A stretch of 64,000 nucleotides of DNA from Arthrobacter sp. ISL-85. GTDB lineage: Bacteria > Actinomycetota > Actinomycetes > Actinomycetales > Micrococcaceae. Of this stretch, positions 7,252 through 17,244 are shown piece after piece. Numbering within the stretch: position 1 is the stretch's first letter; every line of letters starts with the position of its first letter. The stretch spans positions 1 to 64,000 of the forward strand of contig NZ_JAGGPQ010000025.1 of assembly GCF_018613675.1 (NCBI RefSeq), written 5' to 3'. The position numbers and the translations under genes were made by a program. The notes beneath the pieces were generated by a model. That model was not told where the DNA came from and did not search any database. It saw nothing but the letters and a program-made list of their open reading frames with translations.

Positions 7252-9492
7252 ATGGAAGTCTGGCCTGGAAATGCCTACCCGCTGGGAGCTACCTTTGACG
7301 GCACCGGCACCAATTTCGCCCTGTTCAGCGAACGGGCAGAGCGGGTGGAACTCTGCCTCCTGGCCGATGACCTGACCGAGACCCGGATTGAACTGACCGA
7401 GGTGGACGGCTACGTGTGGCACTGCTACCTGCCGCACATCCAGCCCGGCCAGAAGTACGGCTACCGCGTGCACGGGCCGTACGATCCCGCCAGCGGCAAC
7501 CGCTTCAACCCGAACAAGCTGCTGATGGACCCTTACGCCAAGGCCATCCAGGGCCAGATCGACTGGGACCCCTCGCTCTTCTCCTACGAATTCGGTGATC
7601 CCGATTCCCGCAACGACGCCGACTCCGGACCGCACACCATGCACGGCGTGGTCATCAACCCGTTCTTCGAGTGGGACGGCGACCGCCAGCTGAAGATTCC
7701 GTACCACGAGTCCGTTATCTACGAAGCCCACGTCAAGGGCCTCACCGAGCTGCACCCGGAGATCCCCGAAGAGCAGCGCGGCACCTATGCCGGCGTGGCG
7801 CACCCCGCAGTGATCGAGCACATGAAGAAGCTCGGCGTCACCGCCATCGAGCTCATGCCCGTCCACCAGTTTGTCAACGACGGCACCCTGGTGGAGAAGG
7901 GGCTCAACAACTACTGGGGCTACAACACCATCGGCTTCTTCGCCCCGCAGAACACCTACAGCGCCACCGGCGACGTGGGGCACCAGGTCCAGGAATTCAA
8001 GGCCATGGTCCGCGACCTGCACCGCGCCGGTATTGAGGTGATCCTCGACGTCGTCTACAACCACACGGCAGAGGGCAACCACCTGGGCCCGACGCTGTCC
8101 TTCAAGGGCATCGACAACCAGGCCTACTACCGCCTGGTGGACAACGACCTCAAGCACTACATGGACTACACCGGCACCGGCAATTCCCTCAACGTCCGCC
8201 ACCCGCACTCCCTGCAGCTGCTGATGGATTCCCTGCGCTACTGGGTCACTGAGATGCACGTGGACGGCTTCCGCTTCGACCTCGCCTCCACCCTGGCCCG
8301 CGAGTTCTACGATGTGGACAAGCTCTCCACCTTCTTCGAACTCATCCAGCAGGACCCGGTAGTTTCCCAGGTCAAGCTGATTGCGGAGCCATGGGACGTT
8401 GGCCCCGGCGGATACCAGGTGGGCAACTTCCCGCCGCAGTGGACGGAATGGAACGGCAAGTACCGCGACACCGTCCGCGACTTCTGGCGTGGCGAGCCGT
8501 CCACCCTGGGCGAATTCGCCTCCCGGCTCACCGGCTCCGCGGACCTGTACGAAAGCTCCGCCCGCCGCCCGGTGGCTTCCATCAACTTCGTCACCGCGCA
8601 CGACGGCTTCACCATGCGGGACCTGGTCTCCTACAACGAGAAGCACAACGAGGCCAACGGCGAAGGCAACAATGACGGCGAATCCCACAACCGGTCCTGG
8701 AACTGTGGTGTTGAAGGCGATACGGATGACGACAAGGTCCTGACCCTGCGCGCCCGCCAGCAGCGGAACTTCATCGCCACGCTGCTGCTCTCCCAGGGCG
8801 TGCCCATGCTGCTGCACGGTGACGAACTGGGCCGTACCCAGCAGGGCAACAACAATACTTACTGCCAGGACTCCGAGCTCAGCTGGATCCACTGGGAAGC
8901 CATGGACCAGCCCCTTGTTGAATTCACCGCCTTCGTCAACAAGCTCCGCCACGACCACCCGACGTTCCGCCGCAGCCGCTTCTTTGACGGCCGCCCGGTC
9001 CGGCGTGGTGAAGGCGAGAAGCTGCCGGACATCGTGTGGCTGAAGACCGACGGCACAGAGATGTTGCCGGAGGACTGGGGAAGCGGCTTCGGCCGGACCA
9101 TCGGTGTGTTCTACAACGGCGACGGCATCCAGGAACAGGACTCCCGCGGCCGCCGGATCACCGATGACAGCTTCATCATGGCGTTCAACGCGCATGACGA
9201 CGCAGTGGACTTCTGCCTTCCCTCCGACGAGTATTCGCAATACTGGGAGGTGCTGATCGATACGGCCAAGCAGGCCGATGCCTACGATCCCCTCAAGGCC
9301 AAAGCGACCCTGGCGCTGGACGCGAAGTCGATGGTGGTGCTCCGCGCCTACTCCGGCCCTGAGGCAGAGGTGGACACCTCCGCAGCCGCTTCGCTGGCCT
9401 CCATGGCTGAACATGAGGAAGCGCAGGAGGAGATGGTGGAAGCCCAGACCAAGGCCGCGGAAGCGAGCGAGGCAAAGGCAACCAAGGCATGA
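7252..9492 (+). CDS. glgX: Glycogen debranching enzyme (GlgX/TreX-type isoamylase)
   Basis: 746 aa from the ATG at 7252, which has GAGGAGCACG in front; an upstream in-frame start at 7216 lacks this. The enzyme hydrolyses alpha-1,6 branches of glycogen to release maltooligosaccharides. It has an N-terminal CBM48 domain (EVWPGNAYPLGATFDGTGTN) and a GH13_11 barrel with DVVYNHTAEG, the nucleophile region VDGFRFDLAS, the acid/base IAEPWDVGPGGY, and TAHDGFTMRDLVSYN. The last ~25 residues form an unusual Glu/Ala/Lys-rich tail. The stop overlaps the treY ATG by 4 bp, so here it most likely acts as TreX, supplying TreY. Confidence 0.95.
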   Translation: MEVWPGNAYPLGATFDGTGTNFALFSERAERVELCLLADDLTETRIELTEVDGYVWHCYLPHIQPGQKYGYRVHGPYDPASGNRFNPNKLLMDPYAKAIQGQIDWDPSLFSYEFGDPDSRNDADSGPHTMHGVVINPFFEWDGDRQLKIPYHESVIYEAHVKGLTELHPEIPEEQRGTYAGVAHPAVIEHMKKLGVTAIELMPVHQFVNDGTLVEKGLNNYWGYNTIGFFAPQNTYSATGDVGHQVQEFKAMVRDLHRAGIEVILDVVYNHTAEGNHLGPTLSFKGIDNQAYYRLVDNDLKHYMDYTGTGNSLNVRHPHSLQLLMDSLRYWVTEMHVDGFRFDLASTLAREFYDVDKLSTFFELIQQDPVVSQVKLIAEPWDVGPGGYQVGNFPPQWTEWNGKYRDTVRDFWRGEPSTLGEFASRLTGSADLYESSARRPVASINFVTAHDGFTMRDLVSYNEKHNEANGEGNNDGESHNRSWNCGVEGDTDDDKVLTLRARQQRNFIATLLLSQGVPMLLHGDELGRTQQGNNNTYCQDSELSWIHWEAMDQPLVEFTAFVNKLRHDHPTFRRSRFFDGRPVRRGEGEKLPDIVWLKTDGTEMLPEDWGSGFGRTIGVFYNGDGIQEQDSRGRRITDDSFIMAFNAHDDAVDFCLPSDEYSQYWEVLIDTAKQADAYDPLKAKATLALDAKSMVVLRAYSGPEAEVDTSAAASLASMAEHEEAQEEMVEAQTKAAEASEAKATKA

Positions 9493-11816
9493 GGACACCG
9501 GTCTCCACTTACCGATTGCAGATCCGCAGCAGCTTCACCCTGTTCGACGCCGCGGAGAAGGTCCCGTACCTGAAGGACCTCGGCGTCGACTGGGTGTACC
9601 TGTCGCCCATCCTCACCGCGGAGAAGGGCTCGGACCACGGCTATGACGTGACTGATCCTTCCGCCGTGGACCCTGACCGCGGGGGCCCGGAAGGCCTGCT
9701 GGCCCTCTCAAAGGCAGCCCGCGAGCACGGCATGGGCGTCCTGGTGGACATCGTGCCCAACCACGTGGGCGTGGCATCCCCGCCGCAAAACCCGTGGTGG
9801 TGGTCCCTGCTCAAGGAAGGCCGGAAGTCGCCGTACGCCGAAGCGTTCGACGTCGACTGGGACCTGGGCGGCGGAAAGGTCCGGCTGCCCATGCTCGGCT
9901 CGGACGCCGACCTGGACAAGCTCGAGATCAAGGACGGCGAACTCCGCTACTACGACCACCGGTTCCCGCTGGCGGAGGGCACGTACAGCGAGGGCGACTC
10001 CCCGCAGGACGTCCACAGCCGCCAGCACTACCAGTTGATGGATTGGCGCCGTGCCGATGCCGAGCTGAACTACCGGCGATTCTTTGCGGTCACCACCCTC
10101 GCCGGCATCCGGGTGGAGGAGCCGTCCGTCTTCGCGAAGGCACACGCCGAGGTGGGCCGCTGGTTCACCGAGGGCCTGGTGGACGGGCTCCGTGTGGACC
10201 ACCCGGACGGCCTGGCTGATCCTTCCGGCTACCTCCGCTGGCTGAAGGACCTCAGCGGCGGCGCGTACGTCCTGGTGGAGAAAATCCTTGAACCGGGCGA
10301 AGTGCTGCCGCAGGAGTTCGCCTGCGAGGGGACCACTGGGTACGACGCACTTGCCGACGTTGACCGGGTCTTCGTGGACCCTGCAGGGCAGCAGGCGCTG
10401 GACGCGCTGGACGCTTCACTGCGGGGTGCCTCCGAGCCCGCCGACTACGCTGCCATGATCCGCGGCACCAAGCGCATGATCGCCGACGGCATCCTGCGCT
10501 CCGAGGTGCTGCGCCTGGCGCGGCTGGTTCCCGAGTCCTTTGGGCTCACCGTGGACCAGGCGGCCGATGCCATCGCGGAGATCATTGCATCCTTCCCTGT
10601 GTACCGTTCCTACCTGCCGGTGGGCGCAGAGGTCCTCAAGGAAGCCTGCGAGTCCGCCGCAGCGCACCGCCCGGAACTCGAAATGGCGGTGGGAACCCTT
10701 CTTCCGCTGCTGCTGGACCCGGCCAACCCCATCGCCGTCCGGTTCCAGCAGACCTCCGGCATGGTCATGGCCAAGGGCGTGGAGGACACCGCGTTCTACC
10801 GCTACACCCGCCTGGGCACCCTGACCGAGGTGGGCGCCGAGCCCACCGAGTTCGCCGTGGCACCGGAGGAATTCCACCGCCGGATGCAGCGCCGGCAGCA
10901 GGACCAGCCGCTGTCCATGACCACCCTGTCCACCCACGACACCAAACGCAGCGAGGATGCCCGGGCCCGGATCTCGGTCATCGCCGAACTGCCGCACGAG
11001 TGGGCCGAAACGCTGGAAACGCTCCGCGGCCTGGCGCCGATTCCCGATGGCCCGTACGAGAACCTGCTGTGGCAGGCCATCGTCGGCGCCTGGCCGGCAA
11101 GCCGGGAGCGGCTGCAGGGCTACGCGGAAAAGGCGGCCCGGGAGGCCGGCAACTCCACCATGTGGACCGAACCCAACGAGGACTTCGAGGCCAAGGTCAA
11201 GGCCGCTGTGGATGCCGTCTTCGACGACGCCAAGATGGCCAAGGTGGTGGAGGACTTCGTGGCCCGAATCGACGCCTACTCCGCCGCCAACTCGGTTTCA
11301 GCCAAGCTGGTCCAGCTGACCATGCCGGGCGTGCCGGACGTGTACCAGGGCAGCGAGTTCTGGGAACGGTCCCTCACGGACCCGGACAACCGCCGGCCCG
11401 TGGACTTCGCCGCGCGGCAGGACGAGCTGGCAAAGCTCGACGCCGGAACGTTGCCGGAGGCGGGCACGGAGGCCAACAAGCTGTTGGTCACCTCTCGGGC
11501 GCTGCGCCTGCGCCGGGACCGGCCGGAACTGTTCCAGGGGTACACCCCGGTGGCAGCAACCGGCGCGGCCGCCGGACACCTGCTCGCGTTCACCCGCGGA
11601 ACGGACGCTGCCTCCGGCGCCCTCACGCTGGCCACCCGGCTCCCCGCCGGACTCGAAGCCGCCGGCGGGTGGCGGGACACCGCCGTCGACCTTTCCACTG
11701 CCATGCGCGACGAACTCACCGGCGCCAGCTACGGGCCCGGCCGGGTTTCGGTGGCAGAGGTCCTGGGTACCTACCCCGTGGCCCTGCTGGTACCCGTGGA
11801 TGGAGAAAAGGCATGA
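9489..11816 (+). CDS. treY: Maltooligosyl trehalose synthase
   Basis: 775 aa. This GH13_26 enzyme isomerises the reducing-end alpha-1,4 bond of a maltooligosaccharide to alpha,alpha-1,1, making maltooligosyl trehalose. Visible family features are RTPVSTYRLQ at the start, LGVDWVYLSPI, VDIVPNHVGVA, VDGLRVDHPDGLADP (nucleophile Asp), VEKILEPGE (acid/base Glu) and LSTHDTKRSED. The C-terminus has VPDVYQGSEFWE and a small beta domain. It starts inside the glgX stop codon (ATGA) and its own stop overlaps treZ, so translational coupling is likely. Confidence 0.96.
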   Translation: MRTPVSTYRLQIRSSFTLFDAAEKVPYLKDLGVDWVYLSPILTAEKGSDHGYDVTDPSAVDPDRGGPEGLLALSKAAREHGMGVLVDIVPNHVGVASPPQNPWWWSLLKEGRKSPYAEAFDVDWDLGGGKVRLPMLGSDADLDKLEIKDGELRYYDHRFPLAEGTYSEGDSPQDVHSRQHYQLMDWRRADAELNYRRFFAVTTLAGIRVEEPSVFAKAHAEVGRWFTEGLVDGLRVDHPDGLADPSGYLRWLKDLSGGAYVLVEKILEPGEVLPQEFACEGTTGYDALADVDRVFVDPAGQQALDALDASLRGASEPADYAAMIRGTKRMIADGILRSEVLRLARLVPESFGLTVDQAADAIAEIIASFPVYRSYLPVGAEVLKEACESAAAHRPELEMAVGTLLPLLLDPANPIAVRFQQTSGMVMAKGVEDTAFYRYTRLGTLTEVGAEPTEFAVAPEEFHRRMQRRQQDQPLSMTTLSTHDTKRSEDARARISVIAELPHEWAETLETLRGLAPIPDGPYENLLWQAIVGAWPASRERLQGYAEKAAREAGNSTMWTEPNEDFEAKVKAAVDAVFDDAKMAKVVEDFVARIDAYSAANSVSAKLVQLTMPGVPDVYQGSEFWERSLTDPDNRRPVDFAARQDELAKLDAGTLPEAGTEANKLLVTSRALRLRRDRPELFQGYTPVAATGAAAGHLLAFTRGTDAASGALTLATRLPAGLEAAGGWRDTAVDLSTAMRDELTGASYGPGRVSVAEVLGTYPVALLVPVDGEKA

Positions 11817-13599
11817 CCCTGGTCAACGTTGGACCCGAGCGCTTCGATGTGTGGGCGCCGGACGTTTCATCGGTGGTTCTGTTGGCCGACGGCCGGCAGT
11901 ACCCCATGCAGAAGAAGGACACGGCGCCGGGATCCGAAGGATGGTGGACCGCACCTGATGCTCCGGCGGACGGGGATGTGGACTACGGCTACCTGCTGGA
12001 CGGGGACGCCACCCCCGTCCCGGACCCGCGGTCCCGCAGGCTGCCCGCCGGTGTGCACAAGCAGTCCCGGACGTACGATCCCGCCGCATACGCCTGGCGG
12101 GATTCCGGCTGGCGCGGCAAAGACCTGCAGGGTGGTGTCATCTACGAGCTCCACGTCGGCACCTTCACTCCTGAAGGGACGCTGGACGCGGCCGTGGAGA
12201 AGCTGGGCTACCTGGTGGATTTGGGTATCGACTTCGTGGAGCTCCTGCCCGTCAATGGCTTCAACGGAACCCACAACTGGGGTTACGACGGCGTCCAGTG
12301 GTACACGGTTCACGAAGGCTACGGAGGGCCGGCTGCATACCAGCGGTTCGTCGACGCCGCCCACGCGGCAGGGCTGGGCGTCATCCAGGACGTGGTGTAC
12401 AACCACCTGGGACCGAGCGGCAACTACCTCCCCAAGTTCGGCCCGTACCTGAAACAGGGTGACGCCAACACCTGGGGTGACTCGGTGAACCTGGACGGAC
12501 CCGGCTCGGATGTGGTGCGCGAATACATCCTGGACAACGCCGCCCTGTGGCTGCGCGACTACCACGTGGACGGGCTCCGGCTCGACGCCGTGCACGCGCT
12601 GCGGGACGAGCGCGCGGTACACATCCTGGAGGACCTGGGAGCGTTGGGCGACGCCATTTCGGCGGAAACCGGGCTGCCCAAGACCCTCATCGCGGAATCG
12701 GACCTCAACAATCCGCGCCTGATTTACACGCGGAACGTGAACGGGTACGGCCTGGCCGGGCAGTGGAGCGATGACTTCCACCACGCGGTCCACGTCAGCG
12801 TCAGCGGCGAAACCACGGGCTACTACTCGGACTTCGAATCCCTGGCCGTGCTGGCCAAGGTTCTGAAGGACGGGTTCCTGCACGACGGCAGCTACTCCAG
12901 CTTCCGCGGCCGGCACCACGGACGCCCCATCAACGCCTCGCTGGTACACCCGGCGGCGCTGGTGGTCTGCAACCAGAACCATGACCAGATCGGCAACCGG
13001 GCCACGGGGGACAGGCTCTCACAGTCCCTGTCCTACGGGCAGCTGGCCGTGGCCGCGGTCCTCACGCTGACCTCCCCGTTCACGCCCATGCTGTTCATGG
13101 GCGAGGAATACGGCGCCTCCACACCGTGGCAGTTCTTCACCTCCCACCCGGAACCGGAGCTCGGAAAGGCCACCGCGGAAGGGCGCATCAAGGAATTCGA
13201 GCGCATGGGGTGGGATCCCGCCGTCGTGCCCGATCCGCAGGACCCGGAAACCTTCCGCCGGTCCAAGCTGGACTGGGCGGAGGCCGCCACGGGTGACCAC
13301 GCGCGGCTCCTGGAGCTGTACCGGTCGCTGACGGCGCTTCGCCGCTCGCATCCGGACCTGGCGGGCCTTGGCTTTGACGGGACAGGGGTTTCGTTCGACG
13401 ACGACGCCGGCTGGCTGCGCTTCCGGCGCGGATCCGTCGAGGTGCTGGTGAATTTCTCCGATTCGAAGGTCCGGCTGGACGGCGCCTCGGGCGGTGTCCT
13501 GCTGGCCACCGACGAGGGGACCGGGCTGGACGGCGCGGCCCTGGCCATGGCGCCCTGGAGCGCCGCGATCATCGCAAACCAACAGGAGGGACAGAACGC

Positions 13600-13603
<4 letters not shown>
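11813..13603 (+). CDS. treZ: Malto-oligosyltrehalose trehalohydrolase
   Basis: 596 aa. This GH13_10 enzyme cleaves maltooligosyl trehalose to free trehalose, completing the TreX-TreY-TreZ route from glycogen. It begins at the ATG inside the treY stop (ATGA, with GGAGAAAAG in front), not at the long open frame that extends up to 11000. It has an N-terminal CBM48-like domain (residues ~1-95), then IYELHVGTFTPEGT, DVVYNHLGPSGNY, VDGLRLDAVHAL (nucleophile), LIAESDLNNPR (acid/base) and NQNHDQIGNRATGDRL. It is coupled to the downstream aldo-keto reductase by another ATGA overlap. Confidence 0.95.
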
Positions 13604-14640
<1,037 letters not shown>

Positions 14641-14656
14641 CGAGACTGTTTGCGTT

Positions 14657-14697
14657 ACACAGCGGGACCGCCGGAACAACCGGCGGTCTCGCTGTGT
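14657..14697 (+). terminator. Hairpin after the trehalose operon
   Basis: 18-bp stem (14657-14674 with 14680-14697, one G-T wobble) around an AACAA loop, starting 16 bp after the aldo-keto reductase stop. There is no T run. Confidence 0.75.
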
Positions 14698-14712
14698 TGG
14701 GTAGTATGAAAA

Positions 14713-14728
14713 GGCGCCGCGCGGCGCC
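14713..14728. promoter_or_regulatory. Perfect 16-bp palindrome in the ino1 leader (possible operator)
   Basis: GGCGCCGCGCGGCGCC is a perfect palindrome centred on CG, 75 bp upstream of the ino1 start codon. A CG-centred dyad is typical of LacI-family operators, and ino1 is under a LacI-type regulator (IpsA) in Corynebacterium, but the sequence match to that operator was not tested. A leader-RNA hairpin is the alternative. Confidence 0.35.
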
Positions 14729-14802
14729 ATGCCAGCCGGCCGCCGTCGTCCGTTCTTCGGAGGCCAACCAGGCCGGCTGACGTTTGTCCCCAAAGGAGTT
14801 CT

Positions 14803-15888
14803 GTGTCTTCACATCCCATCCGTGTTGCAATCGTTGGCGTGGGTAACTGCGCCGCCTCGCTGGTGCAGGGCGTCCACTACTACAAGGACGCCGACCCGGC
14901 AGAAACCATCCCGGGCCTGATGCACGTTGAGTTTGGCCAGTACCACGTGGGTGACGTTGAGTTCGTCGCCGCCTTCGATGTTGACGGCAAAAAGGTCGGA
15001 GTGGACCTTTCGGACGCCATCCTCGCCAGCGAGAACAACACCATCAAGATCGCCGACGTTCCGCCCACCGGTGTGACCGTTCAGCGCGGCCACACCCTTG
15101 ACGGCCTCGGCAAGTACTACCTCGAGACCATCGAGCAGTCCACCGAAGAGCCCGTGGACGTTGTCCAGGCCCTGAAGGACGCGGCCGTTGACGTGATGGT
15201 CTGCTACCTGCCCGTGGGTTCCCAGCAGGCTGCCGAGTTCTACGCCCAGGCGGCCATCGACGCCGGCGTGGCGTTCGTCAACGCCCTGCCGGTCTTCATT
15301 GCCGGGACCAAGGAGTGGGCGGACAAGTTCACCGCCGCGGGCGTTCCGATCGTTGGTGACGACATCAAGAGCCAGATCGGTGCCACCATCACCCACCGCG
15401 TGATGGCCAAGCTGTTCGAGGACCGGGGTGTGACCCTGGACCGGACTTACCAGCTCAACGTTGGCGGGAACATGGACTTCAAGAACATGCTGGAGCGTGA
15501 CCGGCTGGAGTCCAAGAAGATCTCCAAGACCCAGGCTGTGACCTCGAACGTGGAGGCCGAGCTGGCAGCCAAGGACGTGCACATCGGTCCGTCCGACTAC
15601 GTCCAGTGGCTTGACGACCGCAAGTGGGCCTTCGTGCGCCTGGAAGGCCGGAACTTCGGTGACGCCCCGGTATCCCTGGAGTACAAGCTGGAGGTTTGGG
15701 ATTCCCCGAACTCCGCAGGCGTGATCATCGATGCCATCCGTGCCGCGAAGATCGGCCTGGACCGTGGCATCGGCGGCCCGCTGGTTTCTGCCTCCAGCTA
15801 CTTCATGAAGTCCCCGCCGGAGCAGTTCAACGACGACCTCGCCCGCGAAAAGGTCGAAGCCTTCATCCGCGGTGACCTCGAGCGCTAA
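14803..15888 (+). CDS. ino1: Inositol-3-phosphate synthase
   Basis: 361 aa, with a GTG start 6 nt after AAAGGAG. It converts glucose-6-phosphate to 1D-myo-inositol 3-phosphate using NAD, supplying mycothiol and inositol phospholipids. It has the Rossmann motif VAIVGVGNCAASLVQG and the actinobacterial-type core NVGGNMDFKNMLERDRLESKKISKTQ (residues given in part: GGNMDFKNML, KKISKTQ), plus a C-terminal MKSPPEQ. mshA, which uses the product, lies 3.1 kb downstream on the opposite strand, and glmS, which makes the glucosamine precursor, is also in the window. Confidence 0.95.
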   Translation: MSSHPIRVAIVGVGNCAASLVQGVHYYKDADPAETIPGLMHVEFGQYHVGDVEFVAAFDVDGKKVGVDLSDAILASENNTIKIADVPPTGVTVQRGHTLDGLGKYYLETIEQSTEEPVDVVQALKDAAVDVMVCYLPVGSQQAAEFYAQAAIDAGVAFVNALPVFIAGTKEWADKFTAAGVPIVGDDIKSQIGATITHRVMAKLFEDRGVTLDRTYQLNVGGNMDFKNMLERDRLESKKISKTQAVTSNVEAELAAKDVHIGPSDYVQWLDDRKWAFVRLEGRNFGDAPVSLEYKLEVWDSPNSAGVIIDAIRAAKIGLDRGIGGPLVSASSYFMKSPPEQFNDDLAREKVEAFIRGDLER

Positions 15889-15900
15889 CCCCGTTCCCGG

Positions 15901-15938
15901 ACGCTCCCTCGCCAGTTCACTGGTGGGGGAGCGTCTTT
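15901..15938 (+). terminator. Hairpin after ino1
   Basis: ACGCTCCC (15901-15908) pairs with GGGAGCGT (15927-15934), with an inner GCCAG/CTGGT pair of arms, followed by CTTT. It lies 13 bp past the ino1 stop. Confidence 0.75.
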
Positions 15939-15942
15939 CCTT

Positions 15943-16053
15943 AACACGCCCGCTCACGTCTGGCATGTTTTTCCTGAACGCCCGCTCACGTCTTGCGTGT
16001 TGTTCCTGAACGCCCGCTCACGTCTTGCGTGTTGTTCCTGAACGCCCGCTCAC
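15943..16053. repeat. Tandem array of a 32-bp repeat (left array)
   Basis: Two identical 32-bp units (15977-16008, 16009-16040) are preceded by a degenerate 34-bp copy (15943-15976) and followed by a 13-bp partial copy (16041-16053). Read on the minus strand, each unit carries the core GTGAGCGGGCGTT. This is the same family as the array at 17099-17244, in inverted orientation. The array lies between the ino1 terminator and the 3' end of the DUF559 gene. Confidence 0.9.
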
Positions 16054-16071
16054 CTGAGGCAGTTTGCCAAG

Positions 16072-17028
16072 TCATATGTTGGTAAACCCTGAGCTGATTG
16101 AGGGATCGACGGTTGAACTCCTCAAAGCCCGCTTGATCTTCTTGATGGCAGGAGCGTAATCGTCCTCCTGGTCGGCTTTGTCAATGATGACAACGGTCCA
16201 TCCAGCCGCTTCGAACGCCTTGTCCCTGCGCCGGTCGCTCAGTCGCTGTGGCTCCAAAAGGTGATGGCCGCCGTCGTACTGAATTGCAACTCTTCGCCGT
16301 CGAAAGCCGAGGTCGGCAGACGGCGGTCGGGCGTCTCCGGGGCGGAGTGCTATCTGCAACTCCGGTTCGGGAAGGCCTGCGTCAAGCATGGCTAGTCGAA
16401 GAAACGTCTCTGGCGCAGAGTCAGACCCCACCCGCATCAGGTCCAGCGCCTGCCTGGCACGCACAACACCCTGCAGATTTGGATGACGGGCAACCAGACC
16501 GCGTAGTTCCTCAACTGTCGAGTACGCGCCCTCTCTGCCCTCCAGTTCGGGCCGGGGTATGCGGATAAGTCCGTCTCCCACAGCCACCAAATCGGTCAGA
16601 GGCAGTTGTCTTGCCATGTCCAACCATGTTCGGGCCTTGGTGCTGACCCAGATCCCGTCAACTAATTCGATCTCGCCCGGCTTCACAATGACCCGGTGGC
16701 CACAGATTCCTCTTCTTCGTGCTCCGGGAAGGGCAGTCGGTTTGCTCAGATGCAGCTCGTTGGAGTCGGAGAGCCACGCCGGCAGGAGGAAACTTTGGAT
16801 TCGAGCGGCGGTGACATGTGAAATCCATGCCCCGGGCGTAGCCTCGGATAAGGCCCGGGCTGCCTCTTCCAGACAGAAATCCCACCCGGCCGGACGGTAA
16901 AGTCCCCGGCTGATGTGCGCAACATCTGTACGCCGCAAGCGGCTGCTGTGCAGTCCCGCGCTCCTGGAACTTTCGAGCGTGAAAGGTCTGCTGGCCAAAG
17001 GAGCAGGCAGGGGCTGGCGGGATCGCAT
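16072..17028 (-). CDS. DUF559 / AbiEi-like protein (Vsr-type nuclease fold)
   Basis: 318 aa from the ATG at 17028; an in-frame start at 17082 would add 18 residues. The N-terminal half resembles AbiEi-type winged-helix proteins (LRRTDVAHISRGLYRP). The C-terminal ~110 residues are a DUF559 endonuclease-like domain: SADLGFRRRRVAIQYDGGHH, then RRRDKAFEAAGWTVVIIDKAD. The position usually held by an acidic residue in IEYDG is Gln here (AIQYDG), so catalytic activity is uncertain. The function is unknown; relatives occur as accessory genes in actinobacteria and are suspected of roles in DNA conflict. Arrays of one 32-bp repeat family flank it on both sides, and a DnaA-box-like nonamer lies upstream. 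Confidence 0.75.
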   Translation of the reverse strand: MRSRQPLPAPLASRPFTLESSRSAGLHSSRLRRTDVAHISRGLYRPAGWDFCLEEAARALSEATPGAWISHVTAARIQSFLLPAWLSDSNELHLSKPTALPGARRRGICGHRVIVKPGEIELVDGIWVSTKARTWLDMARQLPLTDLVAVGDGLIRIPRPELEGREGAYSTVEELRGLVARHPNLQGVVRARQALDLMRVGSDSAPETFLRLAMLDAGLPEPELQIALRPGDARPPSADLGFRRRRVAIQYDGGHHLLEPQRLSDRRRDKAFEAAGWTVVIIDKADQEDDYAPAIKKIKRALRSSTVDPSISSGFTNI

Positions 17029-17066
17029 ACTGCATTCTGATACAAACAGTGGGCAGCCGGTCGAAG

Positions 17067-17075
17067 TTATCCACA
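17067..17075 (+). promoter_or_regulatory. DnaA-box-like nonamer TTATCCACA
   Basis: A perfect match to the consensus DnaA box, 38 bp upstream of the chosen DUF559 start. Only this single copy was noticed, so it is not an origin. Confidence 0.5.
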
Positions 17076-17098
17076 GGCGCAAACCAATGCTGTCAAAC

Positions 17099-17244
17099 GT
17101 GAGCGGGGGTTACCGGAAAATCAGCGAAATGCGAGCGGGGGTTACCGGAAAATCAGCGAAATGTGAGCGGGGGTTTGGGGAAAAGCGGTAGGAAGTGAGC
17201 GGGGGTTTGGGGAAAAGCGGTAGGACGTGAGCGGGGGTGTCAGG
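17099..17244. repeat. Tandem array of a 32-bp repeat (right array)
   Basis: Four contiguous 32-bp units (17099, 17131, 17163, 17195) and a partial fifth at 17227 that runs through the fhs stop codon. Each starts G(T/C)GAGCGGGGGTT. Units 1-2 share one variable half (ACCGGAAAATCAGCGAAAT) and units 3-4 another (TGGGGAAAAGCGGTAGGA plus A or C). The period and 5' core are the same as in the left array. Confidence 0.9.

Noticed and set aside
7186..9498. 770-aa minus-strand open frame opposite glgX
   Set aside because: It is the antisense shadow of glgX in GC-rich DNA. It has no recognisable domain, and glgX matches its family along its full length.
11000..11812. N-terminal extension of treZ
   Set aside because: The open frame is a shadow of treY. 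The ATG at 11813 has a ribosome-binding site and the usual TreZ N-terminus.
15943..17244. CRISPR-like reading of the 32-bp repeats
   Set aside because: The units abut with no spacers, the variable half repeats between neighbouring units, and no cas gene is present.
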